Shown: one piece after another, positions 49,114-63,243 of the stretch
Layout of the letters: each line of letters starts with the position of its first letter
How positions within the stretch are numbered: the stretch's first letter is position 1
From: Ehretia macrophylla
Lineage: Eukaryota > Streptophyta > Magnoliopsida > Boraginales > Ehretiaceae
Assembly: GCA_037974665.1 (NCBI GenBank)
Contig: CM075764.1
Location: 79,128,325-79,192,324 of the forward strand
DNA length: 64,000 bases
Direction: 5' to 3'
Notes under the pieces: model-generated
What the model was told of the DNA's origin: nothing
The model's input: the letters and a program-made list of their open reading frames with translations, nothing else
Databases searched by the model: none
Program-made: the position numbers and the translations under genes

Positions 49114-52100
49114 GTAGCGACCTCAACCCAACATTTTTCAATATTAGGTCAAAGTCTATGTTCACTGTTGCCGCGGTCTCAAGTAAATAATTAACGGTAA
49201 CCTTAGAAGAAAGAAAATAGAGAAAACTACTCAATAATAAGCTTTTATACAAATAATTAAGTACAAAGGGTGTTATATCATCCGAGACCTGAGAACTACC
49301 TAGCTATTTACAAACTAGGGTTTCAGCATAGCTATCCTTCTACCCGAGATTAATACAAACAAACTCTAACTTTTACAACTTGGATCAAAATATGACAAGC
49401 AAAGAACTTCGAGCATGTAAACATTCAACTTCAGCATATAAAGTCAATTTCCATTTCAAGCTAAGCTGCACTTGCAATGAGGGGGAGAAAAAAGGGTAAG
49501 CTCTTGGGAAAGCTCAATAAAAGTTTTAGAAACATTTTTGGTCAGGTCCCTTTTGAAAATCATGATGCAATGAAATACAAGTGAAATAACAATTACATTT
49601 AGTGGCATATATCCACAAAACATATTAGCCTACTCTCCAAGGGTGGAATGCCAAGCGAGAATAGGATACTACTCTCCGAGGGTGGTACCAAGTGAGAGTA
49701 GGAACAAGTTTCAGTCTGATCATTTCACGAGGTGGCCAGCGTTGAATCAAGATCACAATTTCAACTTCTTATCTCTCCCAAGAGGGTACTCTGGATTGTA
49801 CTCGAAATCTATGACCCAACTCCCTGAAAGTGGAGATCGTCAAGCGGGAGAGGGAATAGGTCCACGATAGACACTGGAGCACCGGCAAGCCCTATGCTGC
49901 CTGACATTCGTGCAAGCTATCGGGCCTGAGGTTGCAACCCCCAAATAGCACACAAGCATGCACAAGTAGTCATGTAACACACGCGCACAAATGATTTTGA
50001 AAGAACGACAAAGTAGGCCATCTCACGTTCATGTAGATATTAGAGATAAAATAAACTCATTATTGTCACTAAAATATCTGGTTTAACTATTTACAGATAG
50101 ACAGTTAAAACTTTAAGATAGATTCAGTTAATAATAAGTTGACATTCAAGATAGAAAACTCTCAGGTAAACCTTAATTAATTAAGTATATAAAACTTCTT
50201 CCTCCTTCTTACTTCATTACCTTGGTTCAGTAGTATTTTTAGTAAATGACTTAGGTAGTTATTCTATCCTTAATTAGGGCCAGTAGTTCAACCCAAGCTA
50301 AAGTAATTACCTAAGTTACGGCTTACATTTACTATTGATTTATAACAATTGGTTTCAGGTTATCAGATTTCCTAAAACCATACCAACCAGCTAATAGCCG
50401 CTAGGTAGGTTCCTAATCAAAGATACAATTCAATATGTTTACAAGTTTTAATTTTGACCAACAATATAAACCTATAAAGTTTCTTACAAACTTGTATATG
50501 TAGTTTTAGTATTTTCATGTAAAACCAACATGTAAATCTAGTGGAATAAATTGATATATAAAATATCAAACTACTTCATAAATATTTCTATGTTATCTAT
50601 ACAATATCAAGTAAATAATATTTTAAAAGAAACCCATTTTTCAACTAAAGCTATATCATGATACTGCCACATATAATTTAAACCATAATGCTTTTCATAA
50701 GAAAATAAATTCAGCAATGCTTAGTATTTAACAACTAACATATTAACTTATAAATATGAGCTTTAAGAAATTTTGTCACATGTTTAATAACATATGTAGT
50801 ATATAGTCAAGTTAACAATTAACACATTTAATTAACTTGTAAATAAACATGAACTTGAAGAAAACTCCTCACCTCCCGTTAAACAGGCATATAAAACAGT
50901 AGATAAGCTTCCCAATTTTCTTTTTTTGACTTTAGCTTTACCACCTTGGACTTAATTTCTTGCTTTTGTTCTCTCGGCTAACTTCACAATCAACTCTTTT
51001 CTTTGTTTCACCTAACTGACTAACACAAAACACAAATTAAGGCTAAGCCATAATCTCACCACCAATCCCTGATATGTTGTTGTTTTAGACTAAACTAACT
51101 AACTAATGCTCATAGTTGACTTTTGGTTTAATCAGATTTGTTGGCTTTGTTTTGTTCTTGTTGTTCGGTTTTATTACTTGATTCCTGCACAAGTATATAA
51201 AACAATCAACTTGTATGTGGGATGGTGGATGATGAGTAATGATTGCCTAAAATTAAATCATGTAGGCTATATGAGTCACTTGCTCGGATGAAGGAGGTGA
51301 TGCCGTGTGGATGATGGTGACAAAATAAGCAGGAGGTGTTGGTAATGCAGCAGCTTGAGGTGGTGTAAGGAAGCCTAGTTCGCGTCCTGGAGTTAAATGT
51401 TAGCTTGGCACGTTAGTCGTTTTGAGGTAGTGGTGGAATTTGGAGGGTTATAGCAGCCTGCTGAGTAGGATGAAGCGGCAATGATAACAAGACTTGAGCT
51501 GTTGTGACATATCGGGTGCTCAAAGGGCGATATTAGTGTTTAAGCTTTGGTTTATTTGGTAAATCGTATGGTGCATGGCTAGCAGCTGCTCACGTTCATG
51601 GTAGGAAGCGGGTGAATGAGTTCACTGCTTGGTTGATGACGTAGTGAGAATGTTACGTGCTGCTAATTATCTTAGGAAATAACTTATATGAGCTAATAAC
51701 TTAGACCCGAAATGCCAATGACTAGTGGTATTGTCTAGTTACCTTGTATTTTCACAAGATTTAATTACTTACCATCTCAATTCTTTTATTTCATTAGTTC
51801 GTGTTGCTGTTTATTTATAATCCCTAATTGTTATATACCAAGATAGTATTTTCATATAAATCTAAATGTACATATTGTCTTTAATCTAGTTTTATTATCC
51901 AAGTTCACAATTAAATGTAACCAGAGTTATATCTTAGTAAGTTTTTGGAACTGTCTAACCACGCCTAAAGGTAATATACTAAGTTAATTAACCAACAATT
52001 TGTAAACCAAGTATTATCCTACCTTAAACCATGTCATTTAGCAGTGCTCGAGAACTTACTAAATTTAGAAGTCCACACCAACCTTTTCCTTCAGTAAGAA

Positions 52101-52563
52101 ATATTAATTTTATTTACCGACATCTAATAAACCCTAATAGTATTTATTAAATTATTTTACCGGCATGCTCATACTACCCTTTTCATTTTATATTCTATAG
52201 TAATCTAGTGAAAAGTTGTAAGATATTACCCTAACTAACATTTAAAAACAACTTGATCATGCTTAAATATTTCATAAATTACTTAATTCAAGTATTACTT
52301 CCAATACCTTAACACTCAAGCCAACCAAATGCACCTACCAAGGTATCCTCTTCACCTTAATTGAAACGAATGTTTAGTTTGATATGCTATATATCTCTTG
52401 AGTTTCACTTAGTTCAAGTTATGAGAACTTGAAGAACACCTAGTAGGTTATTGAAACAACTAATTATAACTTAAATACAAGCAAATAGTCACAAAGACAC
52501 GTTTTCCAAGAATAATGAAAGATATAAATATTTGTAAATGCATGGTCGGGCTCGGGTATTACA
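49114..52563 (-). mobile_element. Solo LTR, family B, inserted in gag
   Basis: 3450 bp from TGTAGCGACC to CTCGGGTATTACA with the exact duplication TAGTC (49109-49113 and 52564-52568). Hairpin arms TAAGCT and AGCTCA at 49497-49516 pair in 5 of 6 positions. In sense they are followed by a long pyrimidine tract ending CAAG near 49474. Confidence 0.88.
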
Positions 52564-53503
52564 TAGTCACCGCTAGCCTAGTCTGACTCTGGCTCTGGCT
52601 CTAATACACACTCTGAGTATGAAATAGTCCCCTATAACTCTGGGACTAAAACTGCCTCGGCTGACTGTTCTGTACCGGATACTGCCTCGGCTGGCCTTGA
52701 CTCTGTGACTAAGACATCGGTTTCTTGCTGGGTTGACTTGATTCAGCTCTCAACTCGACCTTTCTTTTCTCAAACCTGGCTGCAGCATTTATAACATCAC
52801 TGTAGGTCTCAAAGTGCAACGAAGGCAAACTAAGTTGGATGTGCGTCATCAAGCCCCGGATAAACCTCTGTACTCTTCTCCTCGTAGGCTGCACAAGTTC
52901 AAGAACATACTGAGACAACCGATTGAAAGTAGCCTCATACTGTGTCACGGTCATATTCCTCTGTTTCAAGGTCATGAATTCTTCCTCTTTCCGCTCATGG
53001 TCAACCTCGGGAATGTAGTTATCACATAATTCTCTAACAAAGTTAGCCCACAGATAGGGCATACGCTGGGCCTCCCACCTTAACCTTACAGTCCGCCACC
53101 ACTACTCGGCATCACCATCGAGCAAGAATGCAGCAAATGTCACTTTTCTCTCATCATTATACTCCAGAGCACTGTAAATCTTTTCAATTCTGCCAAGCCA
53201 CAACTCAGCCTTGACGTCATCAGGTTCCCTGAGAAACCTATGAGGCCCATATTTTAGAAACCTCTCCAACTGATTATCATTATTACCTCCACTACCACTG
53301 CCAACTCCAGTATTCCCAGTATTGCCATGATTTCATCCCGAATTACCTGTTCCTCCTCGCCTCTGCTCGTTCAAAACTTGAGTGATTCTGTTTATGGCGG
53401 TTGCCATGGTAGCCACAACGTGTTCATTAGTAGGCTGTTGTCCCTGTTCTGCATCTCCGGTACCTTAACCACCAGTCTCACCAGTCTGTCTTCTTGGCCC
53501 CAT
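52564..53503 (-). pseudogene. Element 2: Tekay-type gag N-terminal part
   Basis: The ATG at 53503 (minus) starts MGPRRQTGETGG. ITQVLNEQRR and FLREPDDVKAELWLGRIEKIY correspond to the gag of the full-length Tekay element. The best preserved stretch, 53062-52709, reads LWANFVRELCDNYIPEVDHE to FEKRKVELRAESSQPSKK. At least three stops (for example at about 53465, 53334 and 53106) lie in one unbroken frame, where the relative has Gln or similar codons. Gag is interrupted at 52564 by the family B solo LTR. Confidence 0.85.
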
Positions 53504-53785
53504 TGATGATAATTAGAATGTAGATGTGTTATGACAAGTAGGCAAAGCAATTCACAGATATATCACATAAAGATCAACTTCTCATTCAATGCACATTGGT
53601 CACATTAATCACATACAATGCATTTAACACTCGATGCACTCTATACTTTTCATGTGCGCACATTAAACAACATGACTTTTACATTACACATTTATGCAAC
53701 ATAACACTTTCACATTAAACCTCTACCCCACAGACCAAAAATCATTTCCCAACTCATGCACTCTATAGCTCTGATACCACCTAAA
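53504..53785 (-). other. Element 2 leader and primer-binding site
   Basis: Untranslated leader between gag and LTR. The reversed primer site GCTCTGATACCA is at 53768-53779, 6 bases from the LTR start at 53786. Confidence 0.8.
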
Positions 53786-56700
53786 TGTCACACCACGACC
53801 CAACCTCACGCTAAAGGTCAAGTCTAAACCCGACAAACGGACAGAGTCTCTTCTGTACTGTGGACTAACCACAGAAGATGTCCACCATTTACAACAATAC
53901 CACATTCATAAGACATTCTATTTCAAGTTCATAAGATAGTTCTAGCTTTCTTTCTTAGGCAATATATATACATCCATGCATACTAGGCTAGATATAACAA
54001 GCTAAAGCAGGTATATAAACTATTATACATTATTCTTCGCTAGTAGACTACTTCAACTTTAATTACAACCCTTATGCATATGAAATACATACAAGGCCAT
54101 TAAGACCTCAAAATAGATACAAGTTTGCAATACAACTTGACATAGATTCACATAAGCTAACCATCCAACCTCAAGCTACAAGCAATCAAGGGAACTCAGC
54201 AACTTCTTCTTCTTCAACTACTACTTGAGGAATCTGAGGGGCTATCTCTGCCTCGCCTATAAAATTGTAGATGAAAAGGGTAAGCATACACTTATGCTCA
54301 GTGAGAGAGGGATAAAACGGGGAATTTTTGAAAACCGTTTTCATGCAATGCATATAAGACATTCATATAACATTAGCTAGTACATTTAGGAACGTGAGAA
54401 TATAACATTATATAAGATAAGCTTAAAAGCATTAAAACATTAAAGCGCTAAATAAACACATATAAAAAGGATACGTTCGCTAATCCCAGAATGCTCTGTC
54501 CATGTGGGCTCGCTTCTTTTTTGCTTCTCTTCTTCATCTTTCGACGCTTGTAATACCGACAACACTTATATCTCCATTGGGTGTACTCCAGATGTACCCC
54601 AATATCCCACGGCCCACACCTAATGGAATGCTCTGTTCATGCAAGATAGGGAATAGCACACAGAGGATAAGCAATTGTAATGCCCCAACTCAACCCCTCC
54701 TAAGATCAAGTCATGACACAACAAAATTTCGGCATGGTACTATTTGAAACATGGCACTATCCCAATTTATAACCCTGCACAAAACTTCATACAACAACAA
54801 TAAGTAATTCCCAAGCATTGCATACTCAAACCATTCACATACATTCAATACACCCTGTCGACCGTCACATTTCTTAAACATTACAGTAACAAGACAAGAA
54901 CTCAAAATAACCTGTACAAGTCTAGCATTAAATTACATATCAAAAGGAGGCTTACAATTATACAATCCAGTCACTAAACTCTAAAGTAACACATTTAAAC
55001 TTTACATATTTTACAACACAAGTTTCAAGACTTCAAAATAACATATATATAACATTTACAAGCAACACAAGCCTCGGGCTTGCCCACATCATTAGGAGCC
55101 ACATATTCCATATACGCTAATTCTGGTTCACCTAAAAGGTTGGTAAAGAGGGTGAGCTAACTGGCACATAGCTCAGTGAGAGAGGACAATGTAGGAAAGT
55201 TTAGAAAGCATTTTATCTTTTGAAAACTCCTTTCGAAACATGCCATGCATATTAATCGCAATAAGTAAATAACGCATAAATAGTACAAGAAAATTAAACA
55301 TTCAATAAAGGATACGCTCGTTCTGTTGATGTCGATCCTCTACCACTATCGTGAACACATTCCCCAACCAACAAGCAGTACCATTGGATACACTGACTCA
55401 AAACTTACGACCCAGACCCTTGTGGAACACTCCGTCCATTCGGGATAGGGGGTAGAACATCGGTGATCACATCATTGCTTGACAGCCCGATGTTGCCAAA
55501 GTAATGACACAGACAACCGCATTTGTTTTAAAGGTTTCAACCCTTCGCATCACATCCACACACACATGTACATAAACACATATTTCACATTCACATGCAT
55601 ATGTAACATATAGTAGGCATTCACATTTGCATCGCATCGCATCGCCTTCATATCATATAACCACGCATAGACTAGGTAACAAAGTAGGCTACCTAGTCCT
55701 ATCATTTAATAATCATGCATTTAGTAAGCTAACTAATCATGCAATCATGTGGCATTCTAATCCAAAACAACACTTTACACACAAGAGAACTCTAACCACA
55801 TTTGACACCACATTGAAGATAATACATGTTCACCCCAGTTAGAATCCTAGATTCTACAACACATTGCCTTAAACATTTAGAAATCAAACAACAAAGCAAC
55901 TACAATTGACATCCACATTCTCCATTCAACTAAACCACATGCATTTGACACCAATTAGACCTTAGCAACATATTAACACATTGGCACATGCTAAAGCACA
56001 TATTAACTAGCTTTTAGCACTAAAATGTAAGCTAATTTTACCACTTTTAACACAATAATGCAAACACACTTTAGCCCAATCATTACCTATCATATATTAT
56101 ACTAATAAGCATCTAAACAACACAAGAAACCCAAAAAGCTCATAAAACCCAATTATTTCTGAAAATCCAGCCAAGTCACATCTCCCCATTTTTCATCTTC
56201 AAGCAATCATACAATTCTACTACACTTATAGACATCCATAGCATGCTTTACATCAACATACCAACCATTTCTAGCATTTATAACACTTATCTAATGCATT
56301 AAATTCAACTAGTTAAGCACTATTTATCAAAAATAAAAATTAATTCAAATGCAATAAAAACATTATCTACTAGGTGCCATAATACCTAATTAACAAGAAT
56401 CTAAAGCAATAATAACAATTGAAGCATAAAAAAATGAAGTAAATCTAAGTTTGAAAAAGCCCTCACAATTTTTTCACTCTGAAACACGAAAAATGATCAG
56501 TAGAAAGTTGAAGCACGTCAAGACGAACTCGAACGTGTTTGGATTGGCCCGTGGAACCTTCTCCTTCACCTTCTATCTGCGAAATTTGAAGAAAATAACT
56601 ATTCAAATGCCCTAGGTAGTTTCGGCCATTAGAGACAAAAAGAGAGTTTTGTGCTTTTGTGTAATGTGTTGTGTATATATGTGTTTAAATGAAAGTCAAA

Positions 56701-58482
56701 CCAAGGTCAATGGAAGACTAAGTTGGGATTATTTTCACTATTCACTTTAAAAACGTTACTTTTTCGCGCGAAAAGTCTACTTAAACTTCCTAGCTTGTTT
56801 CAAATTCAATTTTTGCTAAATCAATGGTAAAATAATAATGGTAGACTTTCTTTTAAAAATGTTTAAAGGACTAGTTTTAAAAATTTTAGAGAAAAGTCAA
56901 TAAATAAACTTTAAAAGTCATTTAAATGCAATTCTCACTAAAACTTCTTTATGAAAATAATATAAATGCACATATATTAAATACTAAAATAATAAACACT
57001 TGATTTTTGCTAATAAAAGTTAATTAAACACATGAATACATGTAAACATCAAATAAGCACATAATTGCACATATTATGTTAAATAAAGATTTTAAACAAA
57101 TAAATGCTCATAAATATATGCAAATATATTAAATATGCAAACTCTCGGGCTCGACCGTCACAGCAACTACTGGCAAGCCCGTTACCGCCGAGTAGAAGGT
57201 CATCTCATCCATCGTGAACATTTAAGGTTGCAACCTTTGCTACACTAAACGCTAGTTAGCTCATTAGTTTCACTTGTATCACTTAATAACACGTAGCACG
57301 TAGTAAGATATAACATATATCACATAAACATGAAATAGCACGTATGCGAGGAGTGACAAAGTAGGCCACCCTCATGCACATTAGCATTAACATGCACTAA
57401 GATTGCTAAACATGCACTACTTTACATTAAAGCATAAGTGACATGATTTGGAAACATTCTTGATTTTCAAGACTTGTAAACACTCTTTAATAATTAACAT
57501 TAGCATGCACGTGGCTCTAAACACACCTTGACTCTCTAGATGGCATTAACTACACACAATTCCACAAATTAACATGTATTTGCAAGCTAAACTTCATTTA
57601 AATACAAAAGAGTTTAAGTTCCATTTAAGCTACTACACTTAACAAGCAAACAACCACACAATACAACAAGTAACCAACACATAGCACAAGGGTAGGAGGG
57701 AAACCCGCCGGCAGCTCACTGTCGGAGCTGGACAACCCTCAAGCTGTACACACACACACACATGCACACTTGAAATTTTGCATTCTTTTGCTATCTCTTT
57801 GTATTTGGAGCTAACTACGAGCATTAACTTTACATGTAATGGAACATTTCACTTCATTGTCGACATTAAACAAACACTTAGTCTACATTTATGATCATAG
57901 TTAGCAAAGCATCAACTACAATTAAAACTACTTGCAAGACTAACAATACATGCATAAGAGAACTTCTTGTAGCTCAATTGATCATTCATCTACATCATAT
58001 AACCATAAAAATGCAAATAAAGATGATATCCCTCACCTAGAAGGCCAAATATGCAAGAAATTAGCTACCAACCACTTCCTTCATCTTCAAAATGCTTTCT
58101 TTTCTTACCAAATGCTTAACCCTAGGTTTTTTTCTCTCTCCCTCTCTTTCCCTCTCTCTATCCGATCCCAGTCTTTTTTTTCTTTTGATTTTTGTTCTAA
58201 TTTAAGCTAATTAGTTGGCTAGGTTGGGCTTGAGTTGGCTTTGGGCTTCTAATTAATTAGTTAAATATAGTTCAAATAGGCCCAATTCAATCTAGTCTTC
58301 TAATAGCCCAAATAAAATCTATCGGCTCTACTATTTATGCAATACACAATTCATAATAATTCTACGCTCCCGAAATGCAATGCACATAATTTCCAATAAA
58401 CGAAATCAAGAAATAAGTTAATTAAGACAAATATGTATGAAAATTAAATAAAATAAAATTCTCTCTGGGCTCGGGCGTCACA
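53786..58482 (-). mobile_element. 5' LTR of element 2, split by a solo LTR
   Basis: TGTCACACCACG to GGGCGTCACA; the parts 53786-54675 and 57168-58482 give about 2.2 kb. The hairpin TAAGCATA/TATGCTCA at 54281-54300 pairs in 7 of 8 positions. A CA microsatellite is at about 57747-57766. Confidence 0.78.
54676..57162 (-). mobile_element. Solo LTR, family C-related
   Basis: 2487 bp from TGTAATGCCCC to CGACCGTCACA. The flanks GCAAT (54671-54675) and GCAAC (57163-57167) match in 4 of 5 bases. The start resembles family C (ACTCAACCCC, AATTTCGGCAT). Hairpin arms TGAGCTA/TAGCTCA at 55153-55175 are perfect. A CATCG pentamer triplet lies at about 55630-55645. Confidence 0.75.
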
Positions 58483-59661
58483 TGAGAGCCCTTGATTGAT
58501 GGGAGAAATAGGTTGAGATTCTGCCTCCTCATTTGGGTCAGGGAAGGTGTATCCTCGGTGGTCTTCTTCCCCTTCATTTCCTCAGAGGCTGATAAAATCA
58601 CCTTATTTGTGGAAGGGTTAGCCCGACCCTTTGTCTTTTTGCCAATTGAGCTTGATGGCCTCTTCCTTGATCTATGGGAGGCCTAAGAGATGCTGACGCT
58701 TGTGCTCGAGTCCTTGAAGGCTTGAGCGCCTTGGCCTTGGCCTGTTTTAGTAGCCTCGGCACCCTTCATTTAGGTTATAGCAAAGACTCTGGTTGTTCTA
58801 CTCATACCTAGACACAGAGAAAAGAAGACGAGCTCGAGGTTAGAAACTCATGATAAAAAGTATAAGGTGACCTTGGGAAAGGTAGAGGTCAAATCCGAGT
58901 TTCCAGGTCAAGGGTGGACTAACCCTTCTTTGGCTTCTCCTTTGGGGGTTCATTAGGTAATGATCCTGGGTGAGGTGTGTCTAACCTGGATAGCTTGGCC
59001 CCGAATAGTGCAAATCCCCAGATCCTAACCCAATCGATGTACCAGTCAGCATTTTGCAAACACTCTTCCCCGAGAAGTACCCCGAGCGCGTCCATCTCTA
59101 AGTTTGTTAAGCGGAGAGCCTTGTTGATCTTCTTTATAAGGTTGTGCACCCAGGTATGAGAGGACCCCTACTTAGAGTCCAAGTTGATGAAGTAATACTT
59201 GTGATGCTATCCCTTGTTAGAAGAAGTCCACTCAGTGAAAATTTGGTATCTGTCCCGAGCATAGAAATAGAACCACCCCCGTCCATTTGGGTTCGGCTTG
59301 GTGACGAAGCACCTTCTAAATAGATTCAAAGACGAACTACTCCTTTCCTATCTACATACACGAAGAAGGCCACCATCATAGCCCAACCGTTAGGTGCAAC
59401 TTGTCCCAAGCAAGTTTGTTAATAGTTGAAGATCTCGATAATGTACTCGGGAAGCGGCAGCCTGATGACGTGAAAATCCAAGTCATAGAGGGTTATCTCA
59501 TTATCTCAGGGATGGCATGCTACCTCATCCTGACCTAAAACCCTGATCCTGAAGTTATAGGGCACGGCCCCTTTGGACAACCTTTTGTTGGCCTTTTTCA
59601 CTATTGTATGGCAAACCCTCCTATAGTACGCGAAATGTTTCTTCCCCCTACCAGAGGACAT
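58483..59661 (-). pseudogene. Decayed plant transposon protein, PF04195-like
   Basis: On the minus strand an ATG at 59659-59661 opens MSSGRGKKHFAYYRR. The text then runs through LDFHVIRLPLPEYIIEIFNY and QTCLGQVAPNGWAMMVAFFVY, and frames change several times. The longest clean piece (59149-58919) includes HNLIKKINKALRLTNLEMDA and ENADWYIDW-like sequence. The LPxPEYI...VAPNGWxMMVAF pattern resembles the putative gypsy-type transposon domain PF04195 (Transposase_28), by memory of the family. Its role is unknown; it often occurs in gag-like frames of plant Ty3-gypsy elements. Here it lies 3' (in sense) of an Athila-like LTR, which would fit such an element. Multiple stops and shifts exclude a working gene. 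Confidence 0.5.
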
Positions 59662-59986
59662 AGGGGCATCCCTACTAGTACTAGTCCTTGAGCTTGGAAA
59701 AGGTTCTATGGCTAAAGGTACCGTCTCTTGATCAAGCTTCTAGCTTAGGGTCAGTTAGGAGGCTGAAAAGGGATCAGCGATTGGACCAGGTGGAAGCTCG
59801 AGCCCCTTTAATCTATTCAATGGGGATCCGTCATCCCCTCGATCTCATCTACATAAAAAAAAAAAACCCCTCCATTTGGTCTACCTTGGCGTTCTCCTTA
59901 TTACTTCTGATCTCGAGTACCTCGACCTCATTATTGCTCTTTTCTCCTGAGCTCTAAGGTTACAAGTGATGGCTTCTTGGTCGGTT
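59662..59986. other. Unassigned leader-like stretch
   Basis: It lies between the decayed frame and the LTR fragment. An A run occurs at about 59851-59864. No primer site of the expected kind was found. Confidence 0.3.
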
Positions 59987-60580
59987 ATGAAATATGTGCA
60001 AAATTCAACCAAGTTTAAAAACCCACAAGTGCACAGGTCAATGTAGTGTAGTATGCTTGAGTGCGGGGTCGAATCCATAGGGAGGCTCCTAAGTTAGTCC
60101 GTGAGGAAGTGTGTGAAAATGTTTAAGTGAAAATGTGACAGTTTGTGAGAGGATTGAAGTGTCATACAAATAATGTAAACTTAACTAAGGTTCGGTTTTG
60201 TCAAATTGAAGGGAAATGATCTAGGGGTCGGATATGCTATGAGGCAATTAACCTAGGCTCGGGTTTCAAATTCTCTGATTCAATGCTTGGATAAAGCTAC
60301 AAGCCTAACCTAGTTAATTTCTTATGTTTAATTAAGTCCTGGTCGCTATGTTATTTATAGGTGTCGTTCTATCTTCGAGTCCTTTATATAGCCAAAGTAT
60401 AGATATGTCCTTGTATTCTAGAGTAACCAGGCAAGTTTAACTAAACTAAGCAATTAACAAATTCACAAGTAGAAATTATGGTACAGCCTATAACTCCATG
60501 TAATCTATGGTACAACCGATAGATTCATTATTAATGTTCGGACATATGGCATAAAAGTAAAGCAATCATAACACTAACTA
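59987..60580 (-). repeat. Athila/Tat-like LTR fragment
   Basis: CCCACAAGTGCAC (60020-60032) and GGGTCGAATCCATAGGGAGG (60067-60086) are the reverse complements of the conserved U5 words of Athila/Tat LTRs seen at 38605-38670. The fragment is cut at 60580 by LARD-R. Confidence 0.6.
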
Positions 60581-61111
60581 TGTAACACCCCGATCCCTCG
60601 CGAGACCAGCAGTTCTATTAAACAGTCTATTCACAACCCAATACCAAACCTGGGCATAATTTTTAGGGAAAACGGATGGAGTCTCCCCTGTTTCTAGGGC
60701 AAACCAAAACCTACAAACATAAGATAAATGGACCAGTACCGTGTCCAAACATACACAACTCCTCAAGGCCATCCGAGCCTTGGTTCTCAGCAATTAAACA
60801 CAACAAATGTACAATTCTAAACCAAACACCACGCTAACCTAGCTCTTTTCCTTTAGACAATACATACACGCTTTGCATTTAAACTAAACTAACCTATTAT
60901 ATAAATTAGGTTATCATACCACTCCAATTATCTAATGAAACTTAAGTTATATCCCTTTTAACACTAAATACATACAATACAAGAAAACATACATCTTGGC
61001 ATCCTTTTACAGGCCACATAACACATAAGGCATCTCTTTCAAGCAACAAACTATCACGAAATCACGAACTTTCCATCCAACACGGCATTCCTGAAATGTA
61101 GTGGTAATGAG

Positions 61112-61135
61112 TGAGTATACAATACTGTATACTCA
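61112..61135 (-). other. Conserved LTR hairpin, LARD-R
   Basis: Perfect 9-bp arms TGAGTATAC and GTATACTCA with a 6-base loop. In sense it is followed by CTACATTTCAG|G near 61090-61100. Confidence 0.7.
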
Positions 61136-63243
61136 GTGAGGGCGGAAAAGTTATCGAGGTGGAGAGAAAGAAGATCGTGCAATGCAAATAAGTACATTTA
61201 AGCAATATAATCAATAAGAAAGCAATCAATATAAACAGTAACACAATAAACAATCAAGGAAAGCATAACATAACCAATCAAAGCTATACCATACTTTGAA
61301 GGCTATGGTTTACTCACACGAGCAATGTACCATTTCACGAGCAATACATCAATCTCGAGCTTGATGTTGACAACGATGACAATAAGCGCACAACCACCTT
61401 ATAACTTCCACTGGGTGTACTCCGGATGTACTCCGACACATCTACGACCCAAATTACCCAGGGCGGCATCCCTAGCGAGAATGGAAATAGGACACGGTGC
61501 TAGGGCAACCCAACCCTGGCAGCCCGAGATTGCCCAGAGAGGCCCATCACTCACGCGCCTAACACTATGCAATGCAATACGAGATACAAGTAATAAATGA
61601 GCGATAGCACGAAAGTGCGGATTAGTGGCAATATATGAGATATCAAGCACTCATAATTAATCAAAACAACAAGAACAATAGCTAAACAAGCAATACTAGT
61701 CCATCACACAAAATCTACAAGTAACACTATTCAATCCCTAACTTTTAAAGGCAATTGCGAGCAAACGAGCTATAGGATTGGAAAACCATCTTCACTACTC
61801 TCACTTGGGCACTACAAGACACGTTTCTATGGCACAAAACCTCACTTTCCTAACCGAAGCCTAAAAGTCCACCTAGTACGTTTGAACTACAGCTATGCTA
61901 ACCGGTCACTCAATCAACGCCACAACAGCGCCAAAAGTACTTCCATGCACTCATAAGCCAAACCCCCAACTCAATTCGAGCACGGTCAACACTCAGTCGA
62001 ACGACTCATTTACGTTTCAATGTATAATTCTTAGTTTTAACAAAGGGTAACCCGTTTTTATTGCACATTTAATCTTTCTAGCTTTAATGGCACCTAACCA
62101 AATCAAGAAAACGCAATTCGGATCGAAAATCCAAAAAACTAGGGTTTTACTATTCAAAAACAACTATTCATGTTTTTTCCCAATTTAATTTTGCAATTCT
62201 AACCGTAAAATCTCTAAATAACTATCAAACAGTGTTCTACGATCATTATAAAACCCAATTCAAGCAACAAAAGGCATTTAAACACAAGATATAACAAATC
62301 TAAGAAATTGAAATAAAATTCAAATTTTATTAAAAATGCACAAAAGCGTGAAAACCCTCACAGAGATTGAAGAGGAAGCCTTGCAAGGACCTGAGCCACG
62401 ATCTCCAAGCAATTCCACGCAAGATTATAGCTTTAAAATGCAAAACAAATCTTTTTTTTCCTTCCTTGAAACTCTCGGCCATGGGGGGGACAAAATGGGA
62501 ATTTTGGAAATTGTTTTGATGATATTTTTGCCTTATTTTGTATTTAAAAGGTGACAAGGGCATTTTGGTCTTTTGGTGAAGTCAAATTCAAGTAAAAATT
62601 AGTCAAACAAGCTTATTTAATTAGCATTTAGTCTAATTCAAGTTAAAACAATGCAATTTTAATGAAAATCAGCTAAAACTAGCTAAATTAAACTAGAAAT
62701 AATATTTACGAAATCTGAAAAATATTTCTCTAACTTTCATTTTTGATGCACTATGATCGAACAGTCAATAAATGATCGCTAATAAAATAATGAGCAATAA
62801 TATAAAAATATAATTTTTGAAAAGTAGAATAGTTTAAAACCTACTCCGTCTCGGAGTTACTTTTCCATTTTGTTGAAAATAAAGTAATTTAAGTGCAAGA
62901 AAATAAAACCGAGTATTAAAAATAATCAAAATAGTTAATATTCATTTAAAATAATTAATTCAGATATCATTTGAATAGTTTTGAAGAAATATGAAATTAA
63001 TACTAGAAATGAATGTTTAACTAAAAATAAACATGAAATTCAATGTTATCATTTAAGATGACAATTAAGTAAATGCAATTAAATGCGTGCTGGGTTCGGG
63101 GTATCACATTCTTCCCCCCTTAAAACAATTGCGTCATCACAATTCTTCTTCCAATAGGACTCAGCATCACCTGAAATCCAACTCCGACTAATTTTCATCA
63201 GTTGCTAAGCAAGTATACCAAACAAGAATGCCAACAGGAAAGC

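Noticed and set aside
39057..52563. Two similar long units in opposite orientation as one large inverted repeat or foldback element
   Set aside because: Each has its own exact 5-bp duplication (ATGCA and TAGTC), so they are independent solo LTRs.
16121..63108. LTRs at 16121 and 60581 as the two ends of one giant element
   Set aside because: LARD-M closes with its own duplication at 24184 and LARD-R has its own interior beyond 63108.
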